From: CAZTDU01 sp964617355
Lineage (GTDB): Bacteria > Pseudomonadota > Gammaproteobacteria > Burkholderiales > SG8-39
Assembly (NCBI GenBank): GCA_964617355.1
Contig: CAZTXP010000005.1
Span: 1 to 64,000 of the forward strand
DNA length: 64,000 nt
Direction of reading: 5' to 3'
Shown: piece after piece, positions 23,701 to 33,600 of the stretch
Position numbering within the stretch: position 1 is the first letter of the stretch
How the letters are laid out: each line of letters begins with the position of its first letter
Program-made: the position numbers and the translations under genes
Notes under the pieces: generated by a model
What the model was told of the DNA's origin: nothing
What the model saw: the letters and a program-made list of their open reading frames with translations, nothing else
The model's database searches: none

Positions 23701-25995
23701 TTACTCCGCCTTCGCGGGCACGAGGACCTCGCGATTGCCGTTCGACTGCATCGGCGACACGAGACCCGCGCGTTCCATGTCCTCGATCAGTCGCGCGGCG
23801 CGGTTGTATCCGATGCGCAGGTGACGCTGCACCAGCGAGATCGAAGGACGGCGCGTCTTGACGACGATCTCGACCGCCTGGTCGTAGAGCGGATCCTTCT
23901 CGCCGCCGCCGACCTCGCCGGCAACCGCACCGCCCTCGTCCATCGTCGCCGGCTCGAGGACTTCCTCGATGTAGTCTGGCTTGGACTGCGCGCGCAGGTA
24001 CTCCACGACCTTGTGGACCTCGTGATCCGCGACATACGCGCCATGCACGCGCTGCGTAAGGCCGGTCCCCGCCGGCAGGTAGAGCATGTCGCCGGAGCCG
24101 AGCAGGGCCTCCGCACCCTGCTGGTCGAGGATGGTGCGCGAATCGATGCGGCTCGCGACCTGGAACGCGATGCGCGTCGGAATGTTGGCCTTGATGAGGC
24201 CGGTGATCACGTCCACCGACGGGCGCTGCGTGGCGAGGATCAGGTGGATGCCGGCGGCGCGCGCCTTCTGCGCGAGGCGCGCGATCAGTTCCTCGATCTT
24301 CTTCCCGACCACCATCATCAAGTCGGCGAGTTCGTCGATCACCACGACGATGTGCGGCATCGGCTGCAACGGCTGCGGCTGACCGGTCTCGATCGTCGCG
24401 GGATCCTCGAGCGGCTTGCCGGCCTTCTCGGCGTCGAGCACCTTGTGGTTGAAGCCGGAGAGGTTGCGCACGCCGACCCACGACATCAGCTTGTATCGCC
24501 GTTCCATCTCGCCGACGCACCAGCTGAGCGCGTTCGCGGCCTGCTTCATGTCCACCACCACCGGCGCGAGCAGGTGCGGGATGTCCTGGTACACCGATAG
24601 CTCCAGCATCTTCGGGTCGACGAGGATCAGGCGCACCGCCTTCGGCTCGGCCTTGTAGAGCAGCGACAGGATCATCGCGTTGATCGCCACCGACTTGCCC
24701 GAGCCAGTGGTGCCCGCGACCAGCAGGTGCGGCATCTTGGCGAGGTCCGCGACCACCGGGCGGCCCGCGATGTCCTTGCCCAGCGCGATCGCGAGCGGCG
24801 AGGCCATCTGCGCGTATACCTCGGAGCCGAGGATGTCGGAGAGCCTCACCGTCTCGCGGTGCGGGTTCGGGATCTCGAGCCCCATGCAGGACTTGCCGGG
24901 AATGGTCTCGACCACGCGGATCGACACCACCGACAGCGCGCGCGCCAGATCCTTCACCAGGTTGACGATCTGGCTGCCCTTCACGCCGACCGCGGGCTCG
25001 ATCTCGTAGCGCGTGATCACCGGCCCGGGGTAGGCAGCGAGCACCTTCACCTGCACGCCGAAGTCCGACAACTTCTTCTCGATCAGCCGGGAGGTGAACT
25101 CGAGCGTCTCCGCGCTCACCGTGTCACCCACGTGCTCGGACTCGTCGAGCAGCTTGACCGGCGGCAGCGGCGTCTCGGGCAGGTGCTCGAAGAGCGGCGC
25201 CTGCTTCTCCTTCTGCACCCGCGCGGACTTCTTGATCTCGACCACGGGGACTTCGATCTTCAGCGGCGGATGCTCCTCCTCGCGCTTCTTCTCCGCCTCG
25301 ACGACGACTTCGCGCTCCTCGCGCGCGATCTCGCCGATGCGGCGGTCGGAGTGCTCCTCGCGCTTGCGTGCCGCGAGGCCCCACGCGAACTCGAGGACGA
25401 GGCCGGTGAATTCGGCGACCGCGCCCCAGGACACGCCGGTGAAGAAGCTGAGGCCAACCGCGGCGACGAGAAGCAGCAGCAGCGTCGCGCCGGTGAATCC
25501 AAGGCCGACGACGGCGAGCCCGCCGACGATGTCGCCGATCATTCCCCCGGGCGCCAGCGGCAGCTCGACGCGCAGCGAATGCAGCCGCACGGCCTCCAGC
25601 CCGGCGCTGGAAACGAGCAGCAACGCGAATCCGATGCAGGACAGCACGATCGCGCGCAGACCCATCAGCGGCTCGCCGTCCGGCTTGCGGTGGAACCACG
25701 CGGCCGCGATGCCGCACAGGGCGACGAACCAGTAGGCCGACAGTCCGAGCAAGTACAGCAGGAGATCGGCGATCCACGCGCCGACACGCCCTCCGGCATT
25801 CTGCGTGGCGGCGCCGGTGGACTCGTGCGACCAGCCCGGATCGCCGCGCGCGAAGGTCAGGAAGATCAGCAGGAGGTAGAGCGCGACCGCGGCCAGCGCA
25901 AGCCAGCGCGCCTCGCGGAGCACGCCCGCAAGCCTCGCAGGCAGCGGGCTGGCGCCGCCCGGGAGCATGGCATTCGTCTTCTGGGCAGCAGCCAT
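23701..25995 (-). CDS. ftsK: DNA translocase FtsK
   Basis: Septal DNA pump that clears and resolves chromosome termini during division. The 764-residue protein has four to five N-terminal membrane helices (about 25-190), a charged linker, and the alpha/beta motor with Walker A AGTTGSGKSVAIN and Walker B IVVVIDELADLMM. The C-terminal winged-helix gamma domain (YDQAVEIVVKTRRPSISLVQ) reads KOPS sites. The linker is short compared with E. coli FtsK but normal for betaproteobacteria. It is first in the ftsK-lolA-rarA-serS unit. Confidence 0.96.
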   Translation of the reverse strand: MAAAQKTNAMLPGGASPLPARLAGVLREARWLALAAVALYLLLIFLTFARGDPGWSHESTGAATQNAGGRVGAWIADLLLYLLGLSAYWFVALCGIAAAWFHRKPDGEPLMGLRAIVLSCIGFALLLVSSAGLEAVRLHSLRVELPLAPGGMIGDIVGGLAVVGLGFTGATLLLLLVAAVGLSFFTGVSWGAVAEFTGLVLEFAWGLAARKREEHSDRRIGEIAREEREVVVEAEKKREEEHPPLKIEVPVVEIKKSARVQKEKQAPLFEHLPETPLPPVKLLDESEHVGDTVSAETLEFTSRLIEKKLSDFGVQVKVLAAYPGPVITRYEIEPAVGVKGSQIVNLVKDLARALSVVSIRVVETIPGKSCMGLEIPNPHRETVRLSDILGSEVYAQMASPLAIALGKDIAGRPVVADLAKMPHLLVAGTTGSGKSVAINAMILSLLYKAEPKAVRLILVDPKMLELSVYQDIPHLLAPVVVDMKQAANALSWCVGEMERRYKLMSWVGVRNLSGFNHKVLDAEKAGKPLEDPATIETGQPQPLQPMPHIVVVIDELADLMMVVGKKIEELIARLAQKARAAGIHLILATQRPSVDVITGLIKANIPTRIAFQVASRIDSRTILDQQGAEALLGSGDMLYLPAGTGLTQRVHGAYVADHEVHKVVEYLRAQSKPDYIEEVLEPATMDEGGAVAGEVGGGEKDPLYDQAVEIVVKTRRPSISLVQRHLRIGYNRAARLIEDMERAGLVSPMQSNGNREVLVPAKAE

Positions 25996-26033
25996 CGGGC
26001 GTCGAGGGTAGTACGAAAGTGTAGCCGAAAACG

Positions 26034-26059
26034 AAAAACCCCCGCCTCGGCGGGGGTTT
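26034..26059 (-). terminator. Intrinsic terminator after the FecR-domain gene
   Basis: The inverted repeat CCCCCGCC-TCG-GGCGGGGG type hairpin is flanked by AAAAA on one side and TTT on the other. Read on the minus strand it lies about 20 bases after the fecR-like stop and is followed by TTTTTCGTTTTC, a good intrinsic terminator. It closes the adhesin locus and separates it from ftsK. Confidence 0.85.
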
Positions 26060-26080
26060 GCGTGGCCCGGCCCGGCTGCG

Positions 26081-26797
26081 CTAGCGGCGGACGACGCACT
26101 CCAGGTTCTTGCCGGCGTTCACCGCGCTGCCGCTCATCACCGATTGGATGAAGGTCGCCGGGGGAGTGAACTGCAGCCCGGGGTCGGTCGAGAGGAAGAG
26201 CGGCCGCTGGTTAGGCGTGATCTGCCCGAACTGGCCCGCCGTAAGGCCGAGCTCTCCCGCCCCATTCTTCACCACGACCTCGCCGTCGGCAACGCTCACG
26301 TACACCGCCGCCTCGAGACGCCCGCAGTCCGCGCTCTCGCGGTTGTTCACGCAATCGTCCGCCGAGAACGTGGTGCCGCGAATGCCGATCGTGGCCGTCG
26401 CCGTGCCCATCTGGTACTTGTCCTTGTTGCGCTTGCCGACGATGCCGGTGACCGCGCGCAAGCCGCCCTTCACGAGGCCGAAGAGGAAGTTGTCGTCCTG
26501 CGGCTTGTCCTCGGCGAAGCGGAAGTTCTCGATCTTCACCGAGGTGTTCGGCTTCAGCGTCAGCTGGCCACCGTCGGAGAAGCGGATCTGGGCATAGCTG
26601 TCGCGTTCGGTATTGATGGTGTCGCCGCTGCCGATCTCGGACTTCTGCGACAGGATGCGAACCGAGCCGTCCGGCTTCTTGACCGACAGGGTGCCCGCGA
26701 GCTGGGTGACGGTGCCGCTGTTCGCTAGCGCCTGCGTGCCGCCGACAACGAGTACTGCCGCTAGGGCGGCGCCCAGGAACCTGTGGTTGGATTTCAT
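26081..26797 (-). CDS. Exported FecR-domain protein
   Basis: Periplasmic protein of 238 residues with a signal peptide (MKSNHRFLGAALAAVLVVGG ... ALA). A FecR domain follows: GTLSVKKPDGSVRILSQKSE, GDTINTERDSYAQIRFSDGG, LTLKPNTSVKIENFRF and the characteristic TATATIGIRGTTF. Unlike the anti-sigma regulator FecR there is no cytoplasmic helix-turn-helix part or mid-protein membrane helix, so it belongs to the stand-alone exported FecR family of unknown function. The ATG at 26797 has AAGGAGG upstream; the frame to 26830 is not needed. It is the last gene of the minus-strand adhesin locus and has a strong terminator. A role in envelope or adhesin control is inferred only from position. Confidence 0.82.
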   Translation of the reverse strand: MKSNHRFLGAALAAVLVVGGTQALANSGTVTQLAGTLSVKKPDGSVRILSQKSEIGSGDTINTERDSYAQIRFSDGGQLTLKPNTSVKIENFRFAEDKPQDDNFLFGLVKGGLRAVTGIVGKRNKDKYQMGTATATIGIRGTTFSADDCVNNRESADCGRLEAAVYVSVADGEVVVKNGAGELGLTAGQFGQITPNQRPLFLSTDPGLQFTPPATFIQSVMSGSAVNAGKNLECVVRR

Positions 26798-26913
26798 CTT
26801 GCCTCCTTGCCCGATGACGCTTCCTGACATGGTTTCATCCTACGCCCCGCCCCCTGCCGGCGACAGGAACTAGTTCACGCGAAAGGACTTTTCCGGGCCT
26901 CGTTCGTGACGCA

Positions 26914-27582
26914 TTACTCGGGTAGCATGATCGTGTCGCGCAGCAGGATGGCCGAGCCGCGCATCTCGATGTAGCCGCCGAGCTGCAGGTCCTTCATCAC
27001 GCGGCTGACCATCTCGCGGGACGCGCCGATCATCTTCGCGATGTCCTGCTTCGGCAGCCGCTTGGTGACCATCTTCTGGCCGTTCACGGTCTCGGACATG
27101 TCGAGCAGGAGCCTCGCGACCCGGCCGTAAACGTCGAGCAGCGCGAGGCTGCCGATCTTGCGGTCTGCGTCCCGCAACCGCCGCACAAGGCCTCGCATCA
27201 CGGCCATCGTCATCTCGAAGTTGTCGGCCAGTGCCTTCTTGAAATCGCGCTTGGCGATGAAGAGGAGTTCGCAGGACTCGATCGCGACGACGCTCGCCGA
27301 GCGCGGGGCGTCGTCGATCAGGCCCATCTCGCCGAAGAATTCGCCGGGGCCGAGGATCGACAGGATGACCTCCTTGCCCTCCGCATCGGACATCATGACC
27401 TTCAGCCGGCCGGAGAGGACGATGTAGAGGGAGTCCGTGAGGTCCCCGGCGGCGAGGACCATCGCGCTGCGACTGACGGACTTGCGGCCCACGACCGGCG
27501 TCAGCAGGCGCAACTGCTCGTCCGAGCACCCCGCGAACAGGGGCACGGCCTTCAGCACTGCCGTGGAAACGATCGCCGCCAT
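26914..27582 (-). CDS. Crp/Fnr-family transcriptional regulator
   Basis: Cyclic-nucleotide-binding-domain regulator of 222 residues. The beta-roll sensor (LFAGCSDEQLRLLTPVVGRK ... GPGEFFGEMGLIDDAPRSAS) contains the GEMGLIDDAPRSAS phosphate-binding cassette that resembles a nucleotide-binding Crp pocket. No Fnr cysteine cluster is seen. The C-terminal helix-turn-helix KQDIAKMIGASREMVSRVMK is of Crp type. The ATG at 27582 is chosen; the frame to 27621 adds 13 residues. It sits between the giant adhesin gene and the FecR-domain gene on the same strand, so local control of the adhesin locus is plausible but not shown. Confidence 0.88.
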   Translation of the reverse strand: MAAIVSTAVLKAVPLFAGCSDEQLRLLTPVVGRKSVSRSAMVLAAGDLTDSLYIVLSGRLKVMMSDAEGKEVILSILGPGEFFGEMGLIDDAPRSASVVAIESCELLFIAKRDFKKALADNFEMTMAVMRGLVRRLRDADRKIGSLALLDVYGRVARLLLDMSETVNGQKMVTKRLPKQDIAKMIGASREMVSRVMKDLQLGGYIEMRGSAILLRDTIMLPE

Positions 27583-27637
27583 CCCCGCCCTGAACGCCCC
27601 CGAAAGCCCCCGGAAGGGCAACGTCCGAATGGTAGCA

Positions 27638-27668
27638 GAAGCCCCGCCGCGACCCGCGGCGGGGCTTC
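27638..27668 (-). terminator. Strong hairpin after the giant adhesin gene
   Basis: A perfect 14-bp stem (27638-27651 with 27655-27668) closes a 3-base loop and starts 9 bases after the adhesin stop on the minus strand. No T-run follows on that strand, so it may terminate weakly or mainly protect the 3' end. Confidence 0.65.
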
Positions 27669-27677
27669 AGGCGAGGC

Positions 27678-30600
27678 TTACTGGCAGGCCGCCCCGCCCA
27701 GGTCGTCGTCCGTGATGCCGCGGCGAATGCGGTCGGCCTTGGCGGCTTCCAGCTGCGAGAAGAGGATGAATCGCAGCAGGCTGTCGTCGAACGAATTGAC
27801 TCCGGTGCGGACGATCGACGAGCCGAACGTACCCGAGCTCGGCGTGTGCCGGACGATGCCCCCGTTGCCGAATATCAGGGTGATCGGGATGCCAGTCCCC
27901 GTCAGCGACCGGTTATTGGCGTCGAAGACCCCGGATCCGCCGTTGCCGATCAGGATCAGGCCGGGGCCGAGGGTCGTCGCGCCCAGGACCGGATCGTTGT
28001 ACGTATAGCGCGCGAGGTTGCCGGCGGTCCCGCCGCCGATGAACATCGTGATGTTGCCCTCGTTCTCGATCCGCGCCCCGGACTCCGTGGCACCGCCGGA
28101 CGCGGCACCCGACTGCAGCACCACGCTACCTCCCGTGCGGATGATCAGTTCCGATACCGGGTCGATGCGCGCCCGCGAAATCGGGATGCCCGACCCGACA
28201 CGGTCCGAACTGCCGCCGACGAGGTAGATGTCTCCGCCCACGACGATGCGCAGGAAATCGCTGCCCTTGATCAGGGCTTCCGAGTTCGCGACCGAACTGC
28301 CGCCGAGAATATTGGTCGCCGTGGCGTTTCCGGCGCGCATCGTGATCGTGTTGCCGGGCGTATAAGTCACCGGCCCGATGTCGCAACCCGTCGGATGGCA
28401 GATGTACACGTCCTTGCCGGCGACCAGCGCACGAGAGGACGCCAGCACCGAATTGGCCGGTCCGGTCGAAGTCGCCGTGATGTTGCCGCCCTTCATCTCC
28501 ATCCCGCCGGACAGGAGGATATCCAGGCGTCCACTGCCGGCCTGCAGGGTCGTATAGGTTCCCGATAGCAGTTCCGCCGTCGTCTCCTCGGCCGACGTGT
28601 CGAAGGGAATCCCCGCGCGCAGGACCGTGTCGAGCCGCAGGTTCGCCCCGGCGGCGGCCGTGCCGGAGCCGCCGTTCAGGTTCAGGAACTCGGCCGTATA
28701 AAGGGTCGATCCGCTCTTCTCCCCGATGATCAGGTTCCGCGCACGGACCTCCAGCGGGTAGAGCGAGCTGGGGTTGGAAAGCGTGACGCCACCCTTGCCG
28801 TCGCCCGCCGCCTTGCTGCCGAGCGCCCCGGCGAGGCTCGCGACCTCGCCCGCCGACGCGTCCGCCCGCAGGCTCAGGTCGCCGGTGATCCAGATGCCGC
28901 CCTGGATCGAGATGTTGTTCTGGGCGACGATGCGCAGGTCGTGGTTGAAGTAGTCGACCAGCGGCTCGCCATTCGCCTTGGTGCCCGTGCGCTTGCCGAT
29001 CGACACGCCCTCGACGGACGAGTTGGCGTTGATGTTGATGTCGCCGGCCGCGAGCAGGTTGAGCGAGCCGCCGTCCAGGCCGCGGTTGATCTTGTCCTTG
29101 GTGATCTGCGCGTTGACGTTGATCGCGCCGGCGTTCGCGATCAGCGTCATGTTCTTCGCCTGGATGTTGAACGTCGCCACCGTGATGTCCTGCGTCGTCG
29201 CCGTCGCCGAGTAGTTCGCGGCCGTGCCGATCCCGCGGAGCGTGAGGCCGGTGATGCTCTTGTAGTCGATGTCGCTCGCCGCGTAATCGCCCGAGGGTTC
29301 GCTCGGCGCGGACGTGTCGGAGTACTTCCGCGTTTCGAGGATGATGTCGGGATTGGAGTTGCCCAGCGTCGCATGCGTGTTCTGCATGTTGATCGCCGCC
29401 TGCTGGTCGCCATCGTTGTACGTGCGCACGATCAACGTCCCGGTTCCCTGCACGCCGGCCGCAGTGCCCGTGCCGGCGGGCTGCACGACGCTGCCGGTGG
29501 AATAGAGGATCACCGAACCCGAACTGGTGGTGATCGGCGCGTTGATGCTGATCGCCCCGACCGTGTCGGCGACCGATTCCGAGGCAGGGCTGGCCAGCGC
29601 CCCGGAATGCGACATCCCGGGCGCGCTGCCCGCGAACACGATGACGTTGCCCGAGCTCGTCTGCACGCGGCCATTGACGTTCACGTTGTCGGCCGAACGA
29701 ACCGTGATCGCGCCCGCCGCGGACAACCCGCCCGTGCCGAAGGTGATGTTTCGATTCGTCCCGCCGGTCGCGTTGGCGACGAACTCCACCGTGCCGCCGG
29801 CCGAGGTCAACTGCGTCGTGCCCGTCGTGATCGAGCCATCCTCCATCGTGACCGTGAGGGCCCCGGTGCCGTTCTGGGCAAGGCTGCTGATGAAGAGGTC
29901 GTTGGAGGCCTTGCCGAGGATCGACACCGCGCCCGAGGAGTTGGTGAGGACGAGCGACGTGTTCGCGTTGTTCACCGCGAAGTCGGCGCCCGTGCCGGAA
30001 CTGACCGTCAGCGTAGAACTGTTCAGCGCACCCGCGCCCGACCGGGTGACTGCGCCGGTAGTGGTGAGCGCGAGGTTGTTGCTCGCTCCGGTGAAGCTCA
30101 GCTGGTTGCCGACGTCGATTCCCCCTGCCGCGTTGCGCAGCCACAGGGTGCGGGGCGTGGACGCGCTCGTCGAACCCGTGACCTGAATCTGGCCGGCGTG
30201 GGTGGCGCTGCCGAGCGTCAGGATTCCGGTCGTCGACACCGTGTCGAGTTCCGACGACGACAACTCCAGCGCGTTCGCGGTGCCGTTGGACCCCGAGGCA
30301 GCCCCGCCCACCAGCTGGATCAGGTCGCCGGTATTGAACGGCCGCAGGCTCGTGTTCGCCGACCCGCTGTTGATCGTCGAGGCCAGGTTCATCTCGTCGG
30401 CGACGAGGTCGATCGCCGCGTTCGTCGTCGAGATCGTGCCGCCATTGTGCGTCAGGAACGCGTCGTTCGCCTGCACGGTGAGCGCGATGCCGGTCGGGCC
30501 GGTGACGTTGTGGCTGATCGTCATCCCGCCCGCGCCGCCGGTTCCGCTCGCCAGTGTCACGTTGGCGTTCGAACTGGTCACCGCGCCGCTGGTCGACAGG

Positions 30601-33600
30601 CTGCCGCTCGTCGAGACGTTCACGAGGCCGTTGGTGGCCGCGGCCACGAGGCTCACCGCGCTGCTGGTGTTGGTGATCTGGATGGCGCCGTTCGAAGCGG
30701 TGGCGTTGATCCCGCTCACCGCCGTGTTGATCGGCCCGATCGCGGTGGTCGTCCCGAGGTTGCCCATCGTGAGCGTGCCGCCCGTGACGAGCGCCGAGCC
30801 GGTGATCGTGCCGTTGGCGTTCATCACCACGTTGCCTGAGCCGGCGTTCAGCGCGCTGCTCAGCACGATGCCGCCGTTGGTCGAGCGCAGCGTCACGGCG
30901 CCGCCGTTGGTGGTGATGCCGCTCGCGCTGGACGAGCCGATCGTGACGTCGCCAACCGTGATCGCACCGCCATTCAGGAACGACAGCGCGCCGCCGCCGA
31001 GGTTGGCGGCGATCCGGGTCGAGACGTTGTTGTTCGCCTGCAGCAGCGTGAACGAGCCGCTGCCCGAGCTTATCAGCAACACCTGGTTCGACGTGATGAA
31101 GCCCCCGGTCTGGGTCACGCCGTTCACGGCATTCAGGCGCAGATCCTTGGTCCCGGTATTGAGCGCCCCTGCGATCGAGATGCGGTCGGTCGTGATGTCG
31201 ATGCCGTTGCCCAGCGCGGTCATGTTGCCGGTGATGGTCGTGTTGCCGGTTCCAGCCGACTGCAGCACGCGGGATGCATCGGTGGTCCCGGTGAAGGTGA
31301 CGTGGCGCGCGTTCGTGATGGTGAGGTTGCCGAGCGGCGTGCCGGAGGACCCGACGGCCTGGTTGAAGGTGATGTCTCCACCGGTACCGGCGTTGACCAC
31401 GAGCCGTTCGGTGTTCGCCGTGGTTGCGGCGACCGTGCTGGTGAACGTGACGTTCCCCCCGCCCGTCGCGCCGGCGCCGGTCGTGTTGATCGTCGTGTCC
31501 TGCGCGCCGCCGGAGAGCGTGACCGCGGTGTTGAACGAGACCGCGCCGCCGGCCGTGGTGAGGGTGCGCGGCCCGGCGATGGCGACCGTGCCGCCGCCGT
31601 TCTGGACGATCCCGGAGTTTCCAGTGACGTCGGCGTTCAGGTTCAGCTGGCCGCCGTTCGTGAAGGTGACCCCGCCCGCCGAGGCGATGGCCTGGGAGAC
31701 GGTGAGGGTGTTGGCGCCGAGCGTGCGCAGGGTCGTGGAACCCGTGTTCACGATGCCGGCGTTGCCCGTGATCGTGCCCACCGTCAGCGCCGCATTGTCG
31801 GTGAACGCGACCGTGCCGGTGTTGGTCGCGATCGTGGCGACGTTGTTGGTCGTGCCGGTCAGCTGGAAGTTGCCGCTTGCGCCGAGGAGTTGCAGGTTCG
31901 GCACGGCCACCGCGGCGTTCTGCGTGACGAGGCCTCCCGAGGACAGCGTCAGCGAACCCGTCAGGCTGATGCCGGTGCCGGCGATGTCGAATCCGTTGGT
32001 CTCGTAGACCACCGCGTTCGCGCCCTGCCCGATCGTGAGGCTGCCGAGGTTGTGCGAGGCGGTGTTGTCGAGGATCACGTTGCCGCCCGCCGGGACGACG
32101 AAGTTGGCGAGGCCGGTGACCGCGAGCGTGGCGCCGGCGTTGTCCGTGATGTCGCCCGTGGAGGCAAGGATCAGGCTGCTCGCCGTGCTCGCGGCCGCGA
32201 GCGCCGTCGCCGAGTCTTCCTCGACCCGCACCGCACCGGCCGAGTTGAAGGTCAGCGTGCCGAAGTTGAACGAGTCCCCGCCCACGTTCCCCAGCGCGAT
32301 GCTCGTCGCGCTGAAGTTCGCGTTGTTCGTCACCGTCAGGTTCGTCGACGCGTCGTTCGTGAGCGCGCCCGTCGAGCGCAGGTCCAGGCTCTGCGCCGTG
32401 CTCGTGCCCGTCAGCGCCGTCGCCGAGTTCTCGAGGATCGTCACCGCCTGGCCCGCGAAGGTCAGCGTGCCGAAGTTGTTGCCTGCCGCGTCCAGCGTAA
32501 TCGCGCCGGCGCCGACCTGGAAGTTCGCGTTGCCGCTGACCACGACGTTGCCCGTGTCGGTGATCGCGCCCGAGGTCGTGAGGCGGAAGTTGCCGGTCAC
32601 GCTGGCTGCGTCGATGTTCAGGCCGGCGTTGTTGGTGATGAGGACGTTGCCGCCCGTGCTGTTCGTGACGGCGAGGTTCGCGACCCCGGCCGTGTCGAGC
32701 GCGTTGCCGTCGCCGATGCCGCCGGCCGCGGTGACCGTGAGCCGCGCGGCGACCACGTCGTTGCCCGCCGACTGGTCGAGGATCTGCGCCCCCGATGTCA
32801 ACGTGACGTTGGCGCCGGCCACGACGCCGTTCGCGGCGCCCTGGTTGAACACCACGGCATTCGCGGCGTTCAGGAAGATGCTGCCGCCGGCCGTGACCGT
32901 GTTGCCGACGACGATGTCGTTGCCGGTGCCGCTGACTACGACCTGGATGTTCCCGCCCGAGGCCGAGTTCGTGACGAGTCCGCTCGCGCCGAGGTTGAGG
33001 GTACGGTCGTTGACGAGCGAAACGTCGCCCGAGGTCGTGTTGTTCGCGGTGACGCTCGCCGCGGAGAGGACGATCGGGTTCGCGAGGGTGCCGATGCCGT
33101 CCTTCGCCGAGAGCAGGACCGTGCCGCCGCCCGTGGCGATGTCCACGTCGGTATTGCCCGCCGCGCTCGTGATCGCGCCGGCGGATGCGACGAGGTTCGC
33201 CGTCTTGCCGGCGCCGGTCGTGATGCCCGTCGTGCCCGACTGCGTGAACGAGATGCCGTTCGGGCCGACCACGCTCACGTTGCCCGAGGCAACGATATTG
33301 CCGCCGATGGTCACGGTATTCGCGCTGGTCTGCAGCGTCAGGGTGCCGCCCGTCGAGGTGCCAGAGAAATTGGCCCCGCCGACGATCGAGAGCGAGCCGT
33401 TCGAGGATCCGCCGCCGATGACCACGATGTTCGAGAACAGCCGCGTCACCTCGGTGCCGTCGATGCCGAGCGCACCGGTGTCGGTCGCGCTGCCGCCAAC
33501 CTGGATCGCGCGATCCGCGGTCAGCGGACGGATGGTGATCGTACTGCCGGCCGTCGCGTTGGCCTGGATTGTTCCGGTGCCGAGGGACACCGAGTCCGCG

